Shown: piece after piece, positions 24,354 through 32,915 of the stretch | How positions within the stretch are numbered: position 1 is the first letter of the stretch | Layout: every line of letters begins with the position of its first letter | Source: Glycomyces lechevalierae | GTDB taxonomy: Bacteria; Actinomycetota; Actinomycetes; Mycobacteriales; Micromonosporaceae | Assembly (NCBI RefSeq): GCF_027622945.1 | Contig: NZ_JAPZVQ010000019.1 | Span: forward strand, 40,819 to 104,818 | Direction: 5' to 3' | DNA: 64,000 bases | Notes under the pieces: model-generated | What the model saw: only the letters and a program-made list of their open reading frames with translations | What the model was told of the DNA's origin: nothing | Databases searched by the model: none | Position numbers and translations under genes: made by a program

Positions 24354-25499
24354 GTGTCCCCTCGCCGCACCCTGATCGCGCTCGACGCCGCCGCCGCGGC
24401 CGCCGTATGCGCCGTCTACCTCGTCTTCGCCTCCTTCGACGGCTCCGACGGGACGCCGGCCTTCACCGGACCGGCCTGGCTCGCCTGGCTCACCGCCGCC
24501 GCAGTCGGCGGGCCCATCGCGGTGCGGCGCCGCTGGCCCCTGACGAGCACCGCGGTCACCCTCGCAGGCTGCGTCGCAGCGGCACTGCTCGACCTCACCC
24601 GCGAACCGTTCGTGCCCGCCGCGCTCGTCCTCTACACGGTCGGCGCCTTGACCGGCTTCCGCCGCTCGGCGGCCGCGCTCATCGGCGCGCTCACCGTGCT
24701 CGGCGCCGGCCTGTTCACGGGGCTGTATATCGTGACGCCTTCCGAGAACCTCGCCGGCGCCGTCGGATTGACCTGCATGACCTTGATCGTCGCGGGCGCC
24801 GGCTGGGTCTCAGGCGCGGCGGTCCGGCGCCGGCGCGAACGCGATCGGCGCGCCCGCGCGAGCGAGCAGGCTCGCGTGGTGTCCGAGGAGCGGATGCGCA
24901 TCGCCCGGGAGCTCCACGACGTGGTCTCGCACAGCCTGAGCCTCATCGCGATCCAGGCGGGCGTCGCCAACCACGTCGCCGACGCCCAACCCGACCGAGC
25001 CCGAGAAGCCTTGCGCTCCATCGAATCCACGAGCCGCGATGCCCTGGCCGAGATGCGCGGCGCACTGACCGTCCTGCGCTCGAACGCCGAACCCGCCGAC
25101 ACCCTCGGACCGACGCCGGGCCTGGACGACCTGGAGGCGTTGTTCGAGCGCACCCGCGCCGCGGGCGTCCGCGTCGACGCGACGGTCGACGCCCCCGCGC
25201 GCGTGCCCGCCGGTGTCGCCCTGGCCGTCTACCGGGTCACGCAGGAATCACTGACCAATGTGGTCGAACACGCAGGCGGCGGCCGCTGCACGGTGACCGT
25301 GCGGCACGACCGCGACACCATCACCGCCGAGGTCGTCGACGACGGCCCGCACCGTCCCGGCGGCGATCCCGGGCACGGCCTCATCGGTATGCGCGAACGC
25401 GTCCTCATGTACGGCGGCACCTTCACCGCCGGCCCCTCCCACGGCGGCGGGTTCACCGTCAAAGCGGTGCTGCCCTATGCGAAAGGCGCGTCCCGATGA
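24354..25499 (+). CDS. sensor histidine kinase (HisKA_3 family)
   Basis: 381 residues. Four to five membrane helices in residues 8-150, then the HisKA_3 phosphoacceptor ERMRIARELHDVVSHSLSLI (His in ELHDVV) and an HATPase domain with ESLTNVVEHAGGG (N box), VVDDGPHRPGGDPGHGLIGM (G1) and GGGFTVKAVLP. The NarX/DesK-type fold pairs with LuxR-type regulators. GTG start at 24354. Stop overlaps the regulator start (ATGA). The absence of a large outside domain suggests it senses the membrane. Confidence 0.92.
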   Translation: MSPRRTLIALDAAAAAAVCAVYLVFASFDGSDGTPAFTGPAWLAWLTAAAVGGPIAVRRRWPLTSTAVTLAGCVAAALLDLTREPFVPAALVLYTVGALTGFRRSAAALIGALTVLGAGLFTGLYIVTPSENLAGAVGLTCMTLIVAGAGWVSGAAVRRRRERDRRARASEQARVVSEERMRIARELHDVVSHSLSLIAIQAGVANHVADAQPDRAREALRSIESTSRDALAEMRGALTVLRSNAEPADTLGPTPGLDDLEALFERTRAAGVRVDATVDAPARVPAGVALAVYRVTQESLTNVVEHAGGGRCTVTVRHDRDTITAEVVDDGPHRPGGDPGHGLIGMRERVLMYGGTFTAGPSHGGGFTVKAVLPYAKGASR

Positions 25500-26179
25500 C
25501 CGTGCGAGTGCTCATCGCGGACGACCAGGCGCTGGTACGCGGCAGCTTCCGGCTCCTCATCGACTCCGACCCCGACCTCGAAGTGGTCGGCGAGGCCGGC
25601 TCCGGCGGCGAGGCACTGGCGCTGGCGGGCACGGCTCGGCCTGACGTCGTCGTGATGGACGTCCGCATGCCCGGCATGGACGGCATCGAGGCCACCCGCC
25701 GCATCTGCGCCGACCCGGGCCTGTCCGAGGTGCGGGTGCTCGTGCTGACCACCTTCGACCTCGACGAATACGTGCACGCGGCCCTCCGCGCGGGCGCAAG
25801 CGGCTTCCTCCTCAAGGACGCGCCCCCACCCACCCTCCTCGCCGGCATCCGCGCCGTCGCCTCCGGCGAAGGCATCCTCGCCCCCACCGCGACCCGCCGC
25901 CTCATCGAGGAATACACCCTGCGGCCCGCAGCCGGGCCCGTCACGAGCCGCCGCCTCGAAACACTCACCGACCGCGAACGCGAAGTCCTGACCCTCATCG
26001 CCGCGGGCCTGAGCAACACCGAACTTGCGTCACGCCTCTTCATCAGCATGGCGACCGTCAAGACCCACATCAGCCGCCTTCTGGCCAAGCTCCACGCCAG
26101 AGACCGCGCCCAACTCGTGATCGCCGCCTACGAATCCGGCCTCGTCGCCCCAGGCGCGAACCCCGACCAACGGCCATGA
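25496..26179 (+). CDS. NarL/FixJ-type response regulator
   Basis: 227 residues. Receiver domain with RVLIADDQALVRG (acidic pair), phosphorylated Asp in PDVVVMDVRMPGMDG (about D54) and LVLTTFDLDEY, Lys in GFLLKDAP. LuxR-type HTH at the C-terminus: LTDREREVLTLIAAGLSNTE then LASRLFISMATVKTHISRLL. Cognate partner of the kinase encoded immediately upstream with a 4-base overlap. Target genes unknown; the divergent membrane-protein gene is the nearest candidate. Confidence 0.93.
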   Translation: MTVRVLIADDQALVRGSFRLLIDSDPDLEVVGEAGSGGEALALAGTARPDVVVMDVRMPGMDGIEATRRICADPGLSEVRVLVLTTFDLDEYVHAALRAGASGFLLKDAPPPTLLAGIRAVASGEGILAPTATRRLIEEYTLRPAAGPVTSRRLETLTDREREVLTLIAAGLSNTELASRLFISMATVKTHISRLLAKLHARDRAQLVIAAYESGLVAPGANPDQRP

Positions 26180-26228
26180 CCGGCCTTTTCAGCCATCTTT
26201 CTCGATGGCGAACTACCGGAGGGCACCG

Positions 26229-26396
26229 TTATCGAAGGGACTCCGGAATGCCGCCGAGCACCTCCGCCAGGTGCGGGGTGATCATCTGCCGAATCCGTAT
26301 CAGCGTCGATTTGGACGACCGGGCGGTGTCCGTTCGGCATTCATCGCAACCGAGCAGGCTGGCGAAGCAGTCCAGCACCTCGGCATCGGTCGTCAT
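26229..26396 (-). CDS. possible 55-residue protein beside Phd-like antitoxin
   Basis: Small open frame MTTDAEVLDCFASLLGCDEC, ending SLR. It begins 42 bp after the stop of the Phd-like gene on the same strand. Codon choice is plausible but not decisive and no family is recognised. If the upstream gene is an antitoxin this is the only frame in the usual toxin position, though it is much shorter than Doc, YoeB or PIN toxins. Confidence 0.3.
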   Translation of the reverse strand: MTTDAEVLDCFASLLGCDECRTDTARSSKSTLIRIRQMITPHLAEVLGGIPESLR

Positions 26397-26438
26397 CACT
26401 GGCGATGCGGCGAGGTGATCAGCACTGCGTCCCGCCGA

Positions 26439-26798
26439 TCAGGCGGCGCGGCGGCGGCCCTTATAGGACTCAGGGCTGGGGTATCGACGGATCGCCTCGC
26501 GGAAGCCAGCTATCGGCCGGGTCATCAGCTCTTCACGCTTCTTGTCGAGGGCGCTGGCATAAGCCTCACCGAGTATTTCGTTCCACTGTTCGAGCTCGGC
26601 GATCTTCGCCTGTGCCCGATCAAGCTCGCGGCGGTCTGCAGTCATCTCTTCGTGACGGGCGATAGAGGAGAAGACATGGGTGACCACGCCGTTCTCGGTG
26701 ACGTAAACACTGCCGCCGCGTGTCGCCTCCTCCTTCCATTTGGTGCGCTGCTTATAGAAATCGGTCGAGTTCACTTCGGGAAAATCCATGATCGTCAT
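26439..26798 (-). CDS. Phd/YefM-like antitoxin-type protein
   Basis: 119 residues. The N-terminus, FPEVNSTDFYKQRTKWKEEA then GGSVYVTENGVVTHVFSS, follows the Phd/YefM pattern of a short strand-helix-strand with (V)-x-x-x-G-x-P/V-x-A/H-V. The C-terminal half is a charged coiled coil (ADRRELDRAQAKIAELEQW) and a basic tail (YKGRRRAA). GAGGG five bases before ATG 26798. Codon use is less GC-extreme than its neighbours, hinting at horizontal origin. No recognisable toxin gene beside it. Confidence 0.6.
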   Translation of the reverse strand: MTIMDFPEVNSTDFYKQRTKWKEEATRGGSVYVTENGVVTHVFSSIARHEEMTADRRELDRAQAKIAELEQWNEILGEAYASALDKKREELMTRPIAGFREAIRRYPSPESYKGRRRAA

Positions 26799-26945
26799 GT
26801 TCGCCCTCGTCGATAGCGAACTCTCGGAGGACACGCGCCGCCTAAGGGTGTCCCCGATCTCGTTGCCTATGGACAGATGACAGCCGATGTCGGCGCTACT
26901 CACCAGGGCGGGGAAGGCTTCGACTCCTTGGGACGGGTTCGGCGG

Positions 26946-26967
26946 GGACGCCGCAAGGGCGGCGTCC
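26946..26967 (-). terminator. hairpin terminator after anti-sigma gene
   Basis: Perfect 9-bp stem GGACGCCGC/GCGGCGTCC with loop AAGG, about 35 bases beyond the stop at 27001. Confidence 0.75.
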
Positions 26968-27000
26968 TTGTGGACGTCGCCCTTGCGGTCGGGTTGCGGG

Positions 27001-28527
27001 TCAGTCGGTTTCGTACTCGGCGGGGTCGTAAGTGGGGGCGGGGAGGGCGGCTGCGAGGGCGGTGAGTTCTTCGAGTCCGTAGCCGTCGACCTGGCCGCCG
27101 TTGACGCTGGTCTCGATCAGGACGGCCCAGCCGGACTCGTCGTAGGCCGCGATGAACCAGGAGCAGTCGTCGGCGACGCACCAGGTGCGGGTGGCGACGG
27201 TACGGCCGTCCACCTCGGTCTCGGCGCAGACGTCGTCCTTGTCGTCGCCAGGGGCGCCGCAGTCGACCAGGTACGGGCCGGTGCCCGCGCCCTCCGGCGG
27301 GAGACCCGGGAGCCAGCCGCCCGGCAGGAAGTAGCGGACGTTCATGTTGATCGAGACGTCGAGGCGGTCGTTGAACGGCATGGTGACGTCGGTGGTGTAG
27401 GTGCGCTGCTCGACTTCCCCTGTGCCGGTGGGGAGCCCCACGGCGCCGCCGTCGTGCCGCTCGGTCTCGCCGAAGGCGCCGTCGATCACGGCGACCGCCG
27501 CGTCGAGGCTCGCCTGCGCGTCGGCGTCCGCGGCCGCGGGCCAGGATTCGTCGACGGGCCAGGCGGGCTGCATGTCGAGGAACTCGACCGGCGCGAGTTC
27601 GCTGGTGTCGTAGTCGATCTGGGGCATGGCGAGCATCGCGGCGGCCAGGTCCTGGAGCGACATCTGGTGGCCTTGGCCCTCGCAGTCGAGGTCCCACCAC
27701 GAGGTGAGCGCTGAGCCGTTCGGGTACATGACGGCGGCTTCGAGCGCGCAGCCGTGGTCGGCAGTCATGAGGATGCGGCCGTCGTCGAGCGTCTCGGTGG
27801 CGAACTCGGGCGCCTCGTCGGTCCACGACGCCTCGTCGGTGATGAGGTGCTGCGGGAACGCGACGTCGCCGGTCGGACCCGGTTCCGCGGTCCAGCCGCC
27901 GGGCTGGAAGCCGGCGATGCCGTACGCCAAGTTCTCGGCCTCCTCGTTCGAGTCGAGCGCGACGTAGGCGCGCAAGGACGCCTGGCCGCCCTTGGCGTCG
28001 ATCGCGCGGGGCGCGAAGTTGAACTGCTCCAGGTTGAACCCGAGCTCGCTCAGCGCGGCGTAGTAGTCCCCGCCTTGCTCTTCCATGACCTCAAGGGCCG
28101 CTTCGTCGGAGGGGAACTCGTAGTCCAGTGCGTCCGCATCGAAGATCCCCGCGTCCACCGCGAGGTCGCCGAATGCGTCCTTGGCAGCGGTGTTGAGCTC
28201 CCGGCCGACCGGGTCGGGGCTGTCGTACACGGGGTGGTCGGGCGGGTAGGCGGCGGTGGCCGGGTTGAAGTCGAAGCCCTCGCCCGCCGGGAACGTCCGG
28301 GCGGCGTCGGGGGTCTGCTCGTCGCCGATCCCGGTGAGGGACAAGGCGAGGACGGCGGCGATCGCGGCGATCCCCGTGGCAGCGGCGCCTCCGATGGCCG
28401 CGTTGCGGCGGGCCTGGACGCGGTAGCCGCGGCGCATGACCTGCTTGATGTCCATTCCGGACGGCGGGACGGGGTCGTCCGGGCGCCCCTGCAGCAGGAG
28501 CTGCTCGGTGTGGTCGTGGTGTTCCAT
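27001..28527 (-). CDS. membrane-anchored putative anti-sigma factor
   Basis: 508 residues. Short cytoplasmic N-terminus (about 40 residues), one membrane helix (GAAATGIAAIAAVLALSLTG) and a large acidic extracytoplasmic domain with no known family. It begins 13 bases after the ECF sigma gene, in the position where SigE-type actinobacterial sigma factors keep their regulator. The N-terminus is too short for a zinc anti-sigma domain, so sequestration is inferred from context only. Four cysteines in the outer domain (DCGAPGDDKDDVC, TWCVADDC) may form disulfides. Confidence 0.75.
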   Translation of the reverse strand: MEHHDHTEQLLLQGRPDDPVPPSGMDIKQVMRRGYRVQARRNAAIGGAAATGIAAIAAVLALSLTGIGDEQTPDAARTFPAGEGFDFNPATAAYPPDHPVYDSPDPVGRELNTAAKDAFGDLAVDAGIFDADALDYEFPSDEAALEVMEEQGGDYYAALSELGFNLEQFNFAPRAIDAKGGQASLRAYVALDSNEEAENLAYGIAGFQPGGWTAEPGPTGDVAFPQHLITDEASWTDEAPEFATETLDDGRILMTADHGCALEAAVMYPNGSALTSWWDLDCEGQGHQMSLQDLAAAMLAMPQIDYDTSELAPVEFLDMQPAWPVDESWPAAADADAQASLDAAVAVIDGAFGETERHDGGAVGLPTGTGEVEQRTYTTDVTMPFNDRLDVSINMNVRYFLPGGWLPGLPPEGAGTGPYLVDCGAPGDDKDDVCAETEVDGRTVATRTWCVADDCSWFIAAYDESGWAVLIETSVNGGQVDGYGLEELTALAAALPAPTYDPAEYETD

Positions 28528-28539
28528 CGGTGTCCTTCC

Positions 28540-29052
28540 TTACGCGCCGGCGGGGACGCGGGTCCCGGCCAGCAGTCGTCGCAGTTTGCCCATGGCCCTT
28601 GAGGTCTGGCTCTTCACGGTTCCCGCGGAGCAGCCCATGGCGGCGGCCGTCTCGTCGACCGAGAGCTCCTCCCAGTACCGGAGGACGATCGTCACGCGCT
28701 CGCGCGCCGCCAGCTTGTCGAGCGCCCCGGCGACGGTGAGGCGCAGCTCGACCTCCGCCTGGGGCGCTTCGATGCGCTGGACCGGCATGTCGTCGGTGGC
28801 GCGCTCGCGGCGCACCCAGGCGAGCCGCCGGTGGGACAGGTACACGTTGGTGACGATCCGGCGCGCGTACGCGGGCGCGCCGCCGGGCTCGACGCGGTGC
28901 CAGGCGGCGAACAGCTTCGTGAGCGCCTTCTGGACGATGTCGTCGGCCTGGTGCCAGTCCCCGCTCAGGTAGTACGCGTACCGCCTGAGGCGGTCGCGGT
29001 GCGCGAGGTCGAACGATTTGAATTCGTCCTCGCGTTGCTCCTTGCTCTGCAC
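28540..29052 (-). CDS. SigE-family ECF RNA polymerase sigma factor
   Basis: 170 residues. Region 2 spans LAHRDRLRRYAYYLSGDWHQ and DDIVQKALTKLFAAWHRV; region 4 spans LAARERVTIVLRYWEELSVD then ETAAAMGCSAGTVKSQTSRA. The short linker and SAGTVKSQ motif place it in the actinobacterial SigE/SigM-like ECF group. GTG start at 29052. Co-transcribed with the downstream membrane protein. The upstream 249-bp gap holds the operon promoter; a TTGACA occurs there but I see no matching -10. Confidence 0.92.
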   Translation of the reverse strand: MQSKEQREDEFKSFDLAHRDRLRRYAYYLSGDWHQADDIVQKALTKLFAAWHRVEPGGAPAYARRIVTNVYLSHRRLAWVRRERATDDMPVQRIEAPQAEVELRLTVAGALDKLAARERVTIVLRYWEELSVDETAAAMGCSAGTVKSQTSRAMGKLRRLLAGTRVPAGA

Positions 29053-29238
29053 TAGGGCCTCTTTCGGGTGACGGGTCGGGGTGCGGGCCGCGCCGTGGTG
29101 GATTCACGGCCTCGCATCCGTAATTACGCGGGCCCGCGGAACACCCGTTGTCAAGAATGTGCGCGCCCCGACGGGCCACGCGGGAGCGGGCGATCTCCGA
29201 ACGGCATTGGGGACGCCATGCGCAAGAGACCGAACGCG

Positions 29239-29268
29239 AGCGGGGACGCCCTCAAAGGCGTCCCCGCT
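29239..29268 (-). terminator. strong hairpin terminator after universal stress protein
   Basis: Perfect 12-bp stem (AGCGGGGACGCC and complement) with 6-nt loop CTCAAA, 34 bases after the stop at 29302. Confidence 0.85.
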
Positions 29269-29301
29269 CTGCGGCGTTTCGAGGAGTTCGGTCCGGCGGC
29301 C

Positions 29302-29745
29302 TCAGGTCTTGTCGGGGATGACGACCACCGGGCAGGACGCGTGGCTGACGACATGGCGGCTCACCGAGCCCAGCAGGGTTCCGACGAACCCGCCGAGACC
29401 GCGGCTGCCCACCACGAGCAGATCGGCGTCCTTGGACTGGGACAGCAGCACCTCGGCCGGATGACCCTCGACGACCCGCTGCTCGATCGGCACCGGCACC
29501 CGCTCGCCGAGCGCGGAGGCGACGGTCGAATGCAGGGACACGCGCGCTTCCTCGCCCCATTGGACCCCGGGCGGGACCGTCACGCCGAGACCGAACCCTG
29601 TCGGCTCCTGCCACGCCAGGACCGCGACGACCCGGCCGCTCACGGCCTCGGCCTGCCGTACCGCCCACCGAAGCGCCAGGCGCGACGCGGGCGAACCGTC
29701 CACGCCGACCATGACCACGTTGTGCTCGACCTCGCGCTCGGACAT
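29302..29745 (-). CDS. universal stress protein (UspA family)
   Basis: 147 residues, one UspA domain. Begins with VVMVGVDGSPASRLALRWAV and has the ATP-binding GSRGLGGFVGTLLGSVSRHV (G-2x-G-9x-G-S/T) near residue 113-132, so it is an ATP-binding member. Paralogue of the next gene upstream, with 113 bp between them. Typical of the DosR-like dormancy or oxygen/redox stress regulons, which fits the adjacent sulfur-stress operon. Confidence 0.93.
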   Translation of the reverse strand: MSEREVEHNVVMVGVDGSPASRLALRWAVRQAEAVSGRVVAVLAWQEPTGFGLGVTVPPGVQWGEEARVSLHSTVASALGERVPVPIEQRVVEGHPAEVLLSQSKDADLLVVGSRGLGGFVGTLLGSVSRHVVSHASCPVVVIPDKT

Positions 29746-29858
29746 GCCGGCCTCCCATCGGAATCGCGCTTGGCACCGGGGTGGAGTACGTGACGACCGC
29801 GAAGGGCCGGGGGTGGGACGTGACCTCGTCGCGTCGGCGGTCGCTCCCGCGTGCGGGT

Positions 29859-30296
29859 TCAGTCGTCCACGCGGACGACCACGACCGGGCAGGCGGCGTG
29901 CGAGACGCAGTGGAGGCTGACCGAGCCCAGCAGGGTCCCTGTGAAGCCGCCGCGTCCGCGGCTGCCCACGACCAGCAGATCAGCGCCTTTCGAATGCTCG
30001 ACCAGGACCTTCGGCGGGTAGCCCAGCTCTGCGACACGTTCGACGTGCAGATCGTCCCGGTCCCCGAGCTCCTGGTCCACCGATCCGTTCAGCGCCCGCT
30101 CGGCCGTGGCGGCGAAGTTCTCGCCGGGCAGGACCGCCACCGGCGCCCCGTACGTGGTCGGAATCTGCCAAGCGTGGAGCGCCTCGATCGCCGCGCCGGT
30201 CCGCTCGGCGTACTCGAGTGCCCATCGCAGCGCGCGGAGCGAGGTCGGCGAACCGTCGACCCCCACCACGACCTTCTCCTGCGTTCCCTGAGCCAT
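29859..30296 (-). CDS. universal stress protein (UspA family)
   Basis: 145 residues. KVVVGVDGSPTSLRALRWAL at the start and GSRGRGGFTGTLLGSVSLHC as the ATP loop. About half of positions match the paralogue downstream, indicating an old tandem duplication. ATG at 30296 has AGGAGATCACG upstream. Lies between the redox/sulfur operon and its paralogue on the same strand. Confidence 0.93.
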   Translation of the reverse strand: MAQGTQEKVVVGVDGSPTSLRALRWALEYAERTGAAIEALHAWQIPTTYGAPVAVLPGENFAATAERALNGSVDQELGDRDDLHVERVAELGYPPKVLVEHSKGADLLVVGSRGRGGFTGTLLGSVSLHCVSHAACPVVVVRVDD

Positions 30297-30403
30297 CGTG
30301 ATCTCCTTCGAAACCCCCTCAGTGTCCTACAAACGCGGCCTCGCGGCCCGTGTTCGCGGATGCCCGCCCGGCCGCGGGCCGCACTGCCGACTCGCGGAAC
30401 GGC

Positions 30404-30559
30404 TCAGCGGCGCAGGATCCGGGTGAGCAGACCGGGCTGCTTCTCGTGGCCTTCGCAGCGCTGTTCCTTGGGAATCTCGCGCATGACCTCGTCGGCGTGC
30501 TCGCCGCAGCCGGCCCAGGTGGTGTTGCCGCACTCGCGGCACTTGACGGGATAGCACAT
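30404..30559 (-). CDS. 51-residue cysteine-rich (zinc-ribbon-like) protein
   Basis: Reads MCYPVKCRECGNTTWAGCGE and ends LLTRILRR. Five cysteines in C-x4-C-x2-C-x7-C spacing plus a later C-x-x-H (RCEGH) suggest a small zinc ribbon. Near-identical small proteins starting MCYPV(R/K)C are widespread and conserved in actinobacteria. Codon third positions are almost all G/C and GAGGACGATCCCGAC precedes the ATG. It is the last gene of the oxidoreductase/CstR operon. Biochemical role unknown. Confidence 0.8.
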   Translation of the reverse strand: MCYPVKCRECGNTTWAGCGEHADEVMREIPKEQRCEGHEKQPGLLTRILRR

Positions 30560-30611
30560 GTCGGGATCGTCCTCTTTCTCTTTGGGTCGTCGTCGAGGCC
30601 CGGCGGGTCGC

Positions 30612-30890
30612 TCAGGCCAGCATGAGGAAGAGCTTCTCCAGCTCTTCGGTGGTGAGGCCGTCTTCGTTCTCGGCGGCCTGCTCGGGGTCGGCGATGCAGT
30701 CCTTCATCGCGGTGGACACGATAGCGAAGCCGGCGCGGTCGAGCGCGGTCGAGACGGCGGCGAGCTGCGTGACGACGTCGCGGCAGCGCCCGCCGTCCTC
30801 CACCGCGGCGATCACCGCGTCGAGCTGGCCGCGCGCCCGCTTCAGCCGGTTCAGCACGCGGCGCTGGGCGTCGGGGTCGGGAATCGTCAT
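30612..30890 (-). CDS. CsoR/CstR family regulator, likely persulfide sensing
   Basis: 92 residues, all helical, DUF156/CsoR fold (VLNRLKRARGQLDAVIAAVE; RCRDVVTQLAAVSTALDRAG). Copper-sensing CsoR uses Cys36-His61-Cys65. Here Cys36 and Cys65 are kept but position 61 is Ala (STAMKDC), the arrangement of CstR, which forms inter-subunit persulfide/polysulfide bridges instead of binding copper. It follows a rhodanese-containing reductase gene and an operator of the CsoR/CstR type lies before that gene, so it most likely derepresses the operon under sulfide/persulfide stress. Confidence 0.85.
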   Translation of the reverse strand: MTIPDPDAQRRVLNRLKRARGQLDAVIAAVEDGGRCRDVVTQLAAVSTALDRAGFAIVSTAMKDCIADPEQAAENEDGLTTEELEKLFLMLA

Positions 30891-30920
30891 GGTCGGTCTC
30901 CTTCGTGAAGGGGTTCTCGG

Positions 30921-32645
30921 TCAGCCTCGGCGCTCGGCCAAGGTGGAGCGGGAGAGGACGCCGTCGCCCAATGCGGCGCGCAGCGTGCGCATGCCACCGG
31001 ACAGCGACGCACTGTCGAAGCCCTCCTGCGCGAGGAGCCGGTGCGCGAGGTTCGACCGCACCCCCGACGCGCACAGCACGCGCACCGGCCGTCCGGCCGC
31101 GGCTGCCCGCACCTCGTCGAGGCGTTCCCGCAGTTCGACATGCGGTACCAGCATCGACCCGGGCAGGTGGCCCTCGTCGTACTCGGAGCGGGTGCGCACG
31201 TCGAGCACGAGCGCTTCGGCCAGAACGCGGTCGAGCTCTTCGGCATGCCACGACCGGAGGGTCCCGTCGAGCACGTCGGCGCCGATCATGCCCGCCAGGT
31301 TGACCGGGTCCTTGGCATGGCCGTAAGGCGGGGCGTACGCCATGTCCAGGTCGATGAGGTCGGCGACGCCCATGCCGGCGCGGAGCGCGGTGGCGAGTAC
31401 GTCGATCCGCTTGTCGACGCCCTCGCGTCCCACCGCTTGCGCGCCCAGGAGCAGTCCGTCGCCCTCGCGGAAGTGCAGGAGCAGGTGGAGGGTCTCGGCG
31501 CCGGGGAAGTAGTCGGCGTGGTCCTTCGGGTGGAGGTGCACCGTGTGGAACCCGATCCCGGCGTCCTCCAGACTCGCGCGGTTCGCGCCGGTGAACGCCG
31601 CGGTCAGGTCCCCGACGCGGACGATCGTGGTGCCGACCGGCCGCGGTATCGGACGGGCCGAGCCCGGCCTGAGGATGTCGTCTGCGACCAGGCGGCCGGC
31701 CCGGTTCGCGGGGCCCGCCAGCGCCACCGGGCGGCGCGCGCCGGTGACGGCGTCACGACTGGCGACGGCGTCGCCGACCGCCCACACGCCGGGAGCCGAG
31801 GTGCGGCCGTGCTCGTCGGTGATGATCGCGCCGCGTTCGCAGGCGATCCCGGCCCGCTCGAAGGCCTCGGTGTCGGGGCGCACGCCGACCGAAAGCACGA
31901 TCATGTCGGCCTCGATCGCCGTGCCGTCGTTGAGGACGACGACGTCGTGGTCGGGGCCTGGCCGCACTTCGGCGGCGGCCGTCCCGGTGCGGAGGTCGAT
32001 CCCGAGGCGGCGGAGTTCGGCCGCGACCGGCTGCGCCATCTCGGTTTCCAACGGCGGCAGCGGATGCGGGGCGAGTTCGACCAGGCTCACGCTGAGGCCC
32101 CGGTTGGCGAGGGTTTCGGCGGTCTCCACGCCGATGAAGCCGGCGCCGATGACCACGGCCTTCTCGGCGCCGAGGTCGGCCGATCGGCGCAGTGCGACCG
32201 CGTCTTCGACTGTGCGCAGGGTCCGGACGCGCGCGGAGTCCAGGCCGGGGACCGGCGGCACTACGGCTCGGGCGCCCGGTGAGAGCACGAGGGCGTCGTA
32301 TCGGAGCGGTTCCGTCCCGGCGTCGGTGCGCACTGTCAGCGTCTTGGCTTCGGTGTCGAGCCCGATCACGTCGTGCCCGGTGCGCACGTCGAGGTTCAGG
32401 GCCGCCCGCAGCGACTCCGGGGTCCGCAGCAGGAGTTCGGAGGCGTCCTCGATCTCGCCGCCCACGTGATAGGGAAGACCGCAGTTCGCGAACGAGACGT
32501 GCGCACCGCGTTCGAGGACGATGATCTCGGCGCGCTCGTCCAGACGCCGCGCCCTGGCGGCGGCGCTCATGCCGCCGGCCACGCCGCCGACGACGACGAT
32601 CCGCATCGGCTCGCTCTCGGTGGTGGTGTTCCTGGTGGTCTCCAT
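30921..32645 (-). CDS. FAD-dependent CoA-disulfide/persulfide reductase fused to rhodanese
   Basis: 574 residues. FAD site VVVGGVAGGMSAAARARR, redox Cys55 in SFANCGLPYHVGG (the CoADR signature), NAD site VVIGAGFIGVETAETLANRG, then the dimerisation domain, and a C-terminal rhodanese domain from about residue 470 with active-site loop VLCASGVRSNLAH. This CoADR-RHD architecture reduces CoA persulfide or polysulfide using NAD(P)H. Start at ATG 32645 just after the operator; an internal ATG (MRIVVVGG, residue 14) is also possible and would give a more usual N-terminus. First gene of the three-gene sulfur-stress operon. Confidence 0.9.
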   Translation of the reverse strand: METTRNTTTESEPMRIVVVGGVAGGMSAAARARRLDERAEIIVLERGAHVSFANCGLPYHVGGEIEDASELLLRTPESLRAALNLDVRTGHDVIGLDTEAKTLTVRTDAGTEPLRYDALVLSPGARAVVPPVPGLDSARVRTLRTVEDAVALRRSADLGAEKAVVIGAGFIGVETAETLANRGLSVSLVELAPHPLPPLETEMAQPVAAELRRLGIDLRTGTAAAEVRPGPDHDVVVLNDGTAIEADMIVLSVGVRPDTEAFERAGIACERGAIITDEHGRTSAPGVWAVGDAVASRDAVTGARRPVALAGPANRAGRLVADDILRPGSARPIPRPVGTTIVRVGDLTAAFTGANRASLEDAGIGFHTVHLHPKDHADYFPGAETLHLLLHFREGDGLLLGAQAVGREGVDKRIDVLATALRAGMGVADLIDLDMAYAPPYGHAKDPVNLAGMIGADVLDGTLRSWHAEELDRVLAEALVLDVRTRSEYDEGHLPGSMLVPHVELRERLDEVRAAAAGRPVRVLCASGVRSNLAHRLLAQEGFDSASLSGGMRTLRAALGDGVLSRSTLAERRG

Positions 32646-32654
32646 ATCGCCAAT

Positions 32655-32670
32655 ATACCCCCGGGGGTAT
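32655..32670. promoter_or_regulatory. CsoR/CstR-type operator
   Basis: ATACCCCCGGGGGTAT is a perfect 16-bp palindrome, the TA-C-tract-G-tract-TA form bound by CsoR/CstR/RcnR family tetramers. It sits 9 bp before the start of the reductase gene, overlapping its promoter or leader. Confidence 0.85.
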
Positions 32671-32915
32671 TCGCCGCGGCAAGTTTCAGCGCGGAGAGCC
32701 GGGCCACCGTCCGATCGGAGCGCACTTGCGACACGCCCGATGCCGATCCGATGCTCGTCACCACCGCCAAGGGACAGATTCGACGACGGTGCGTCCACGG
32801 AGGGTCGGCATCGCACTCGAGACGAACCCGCACGCGCCGACGTTGCGCCCTCAAGCACGATCACGCCTTTATCCCCAGGTGGGAAGGGGTAGCGTAGCCA
32901 AGGGGGTCCAAGCTC

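Noticed and set aside
30612..30890. Copper-sensing CsoR
   Set aside because: The copper-binding His (position 61) is Ala and the neighbour is a rhodanese fusion, not a copper ATPase or chaperone.
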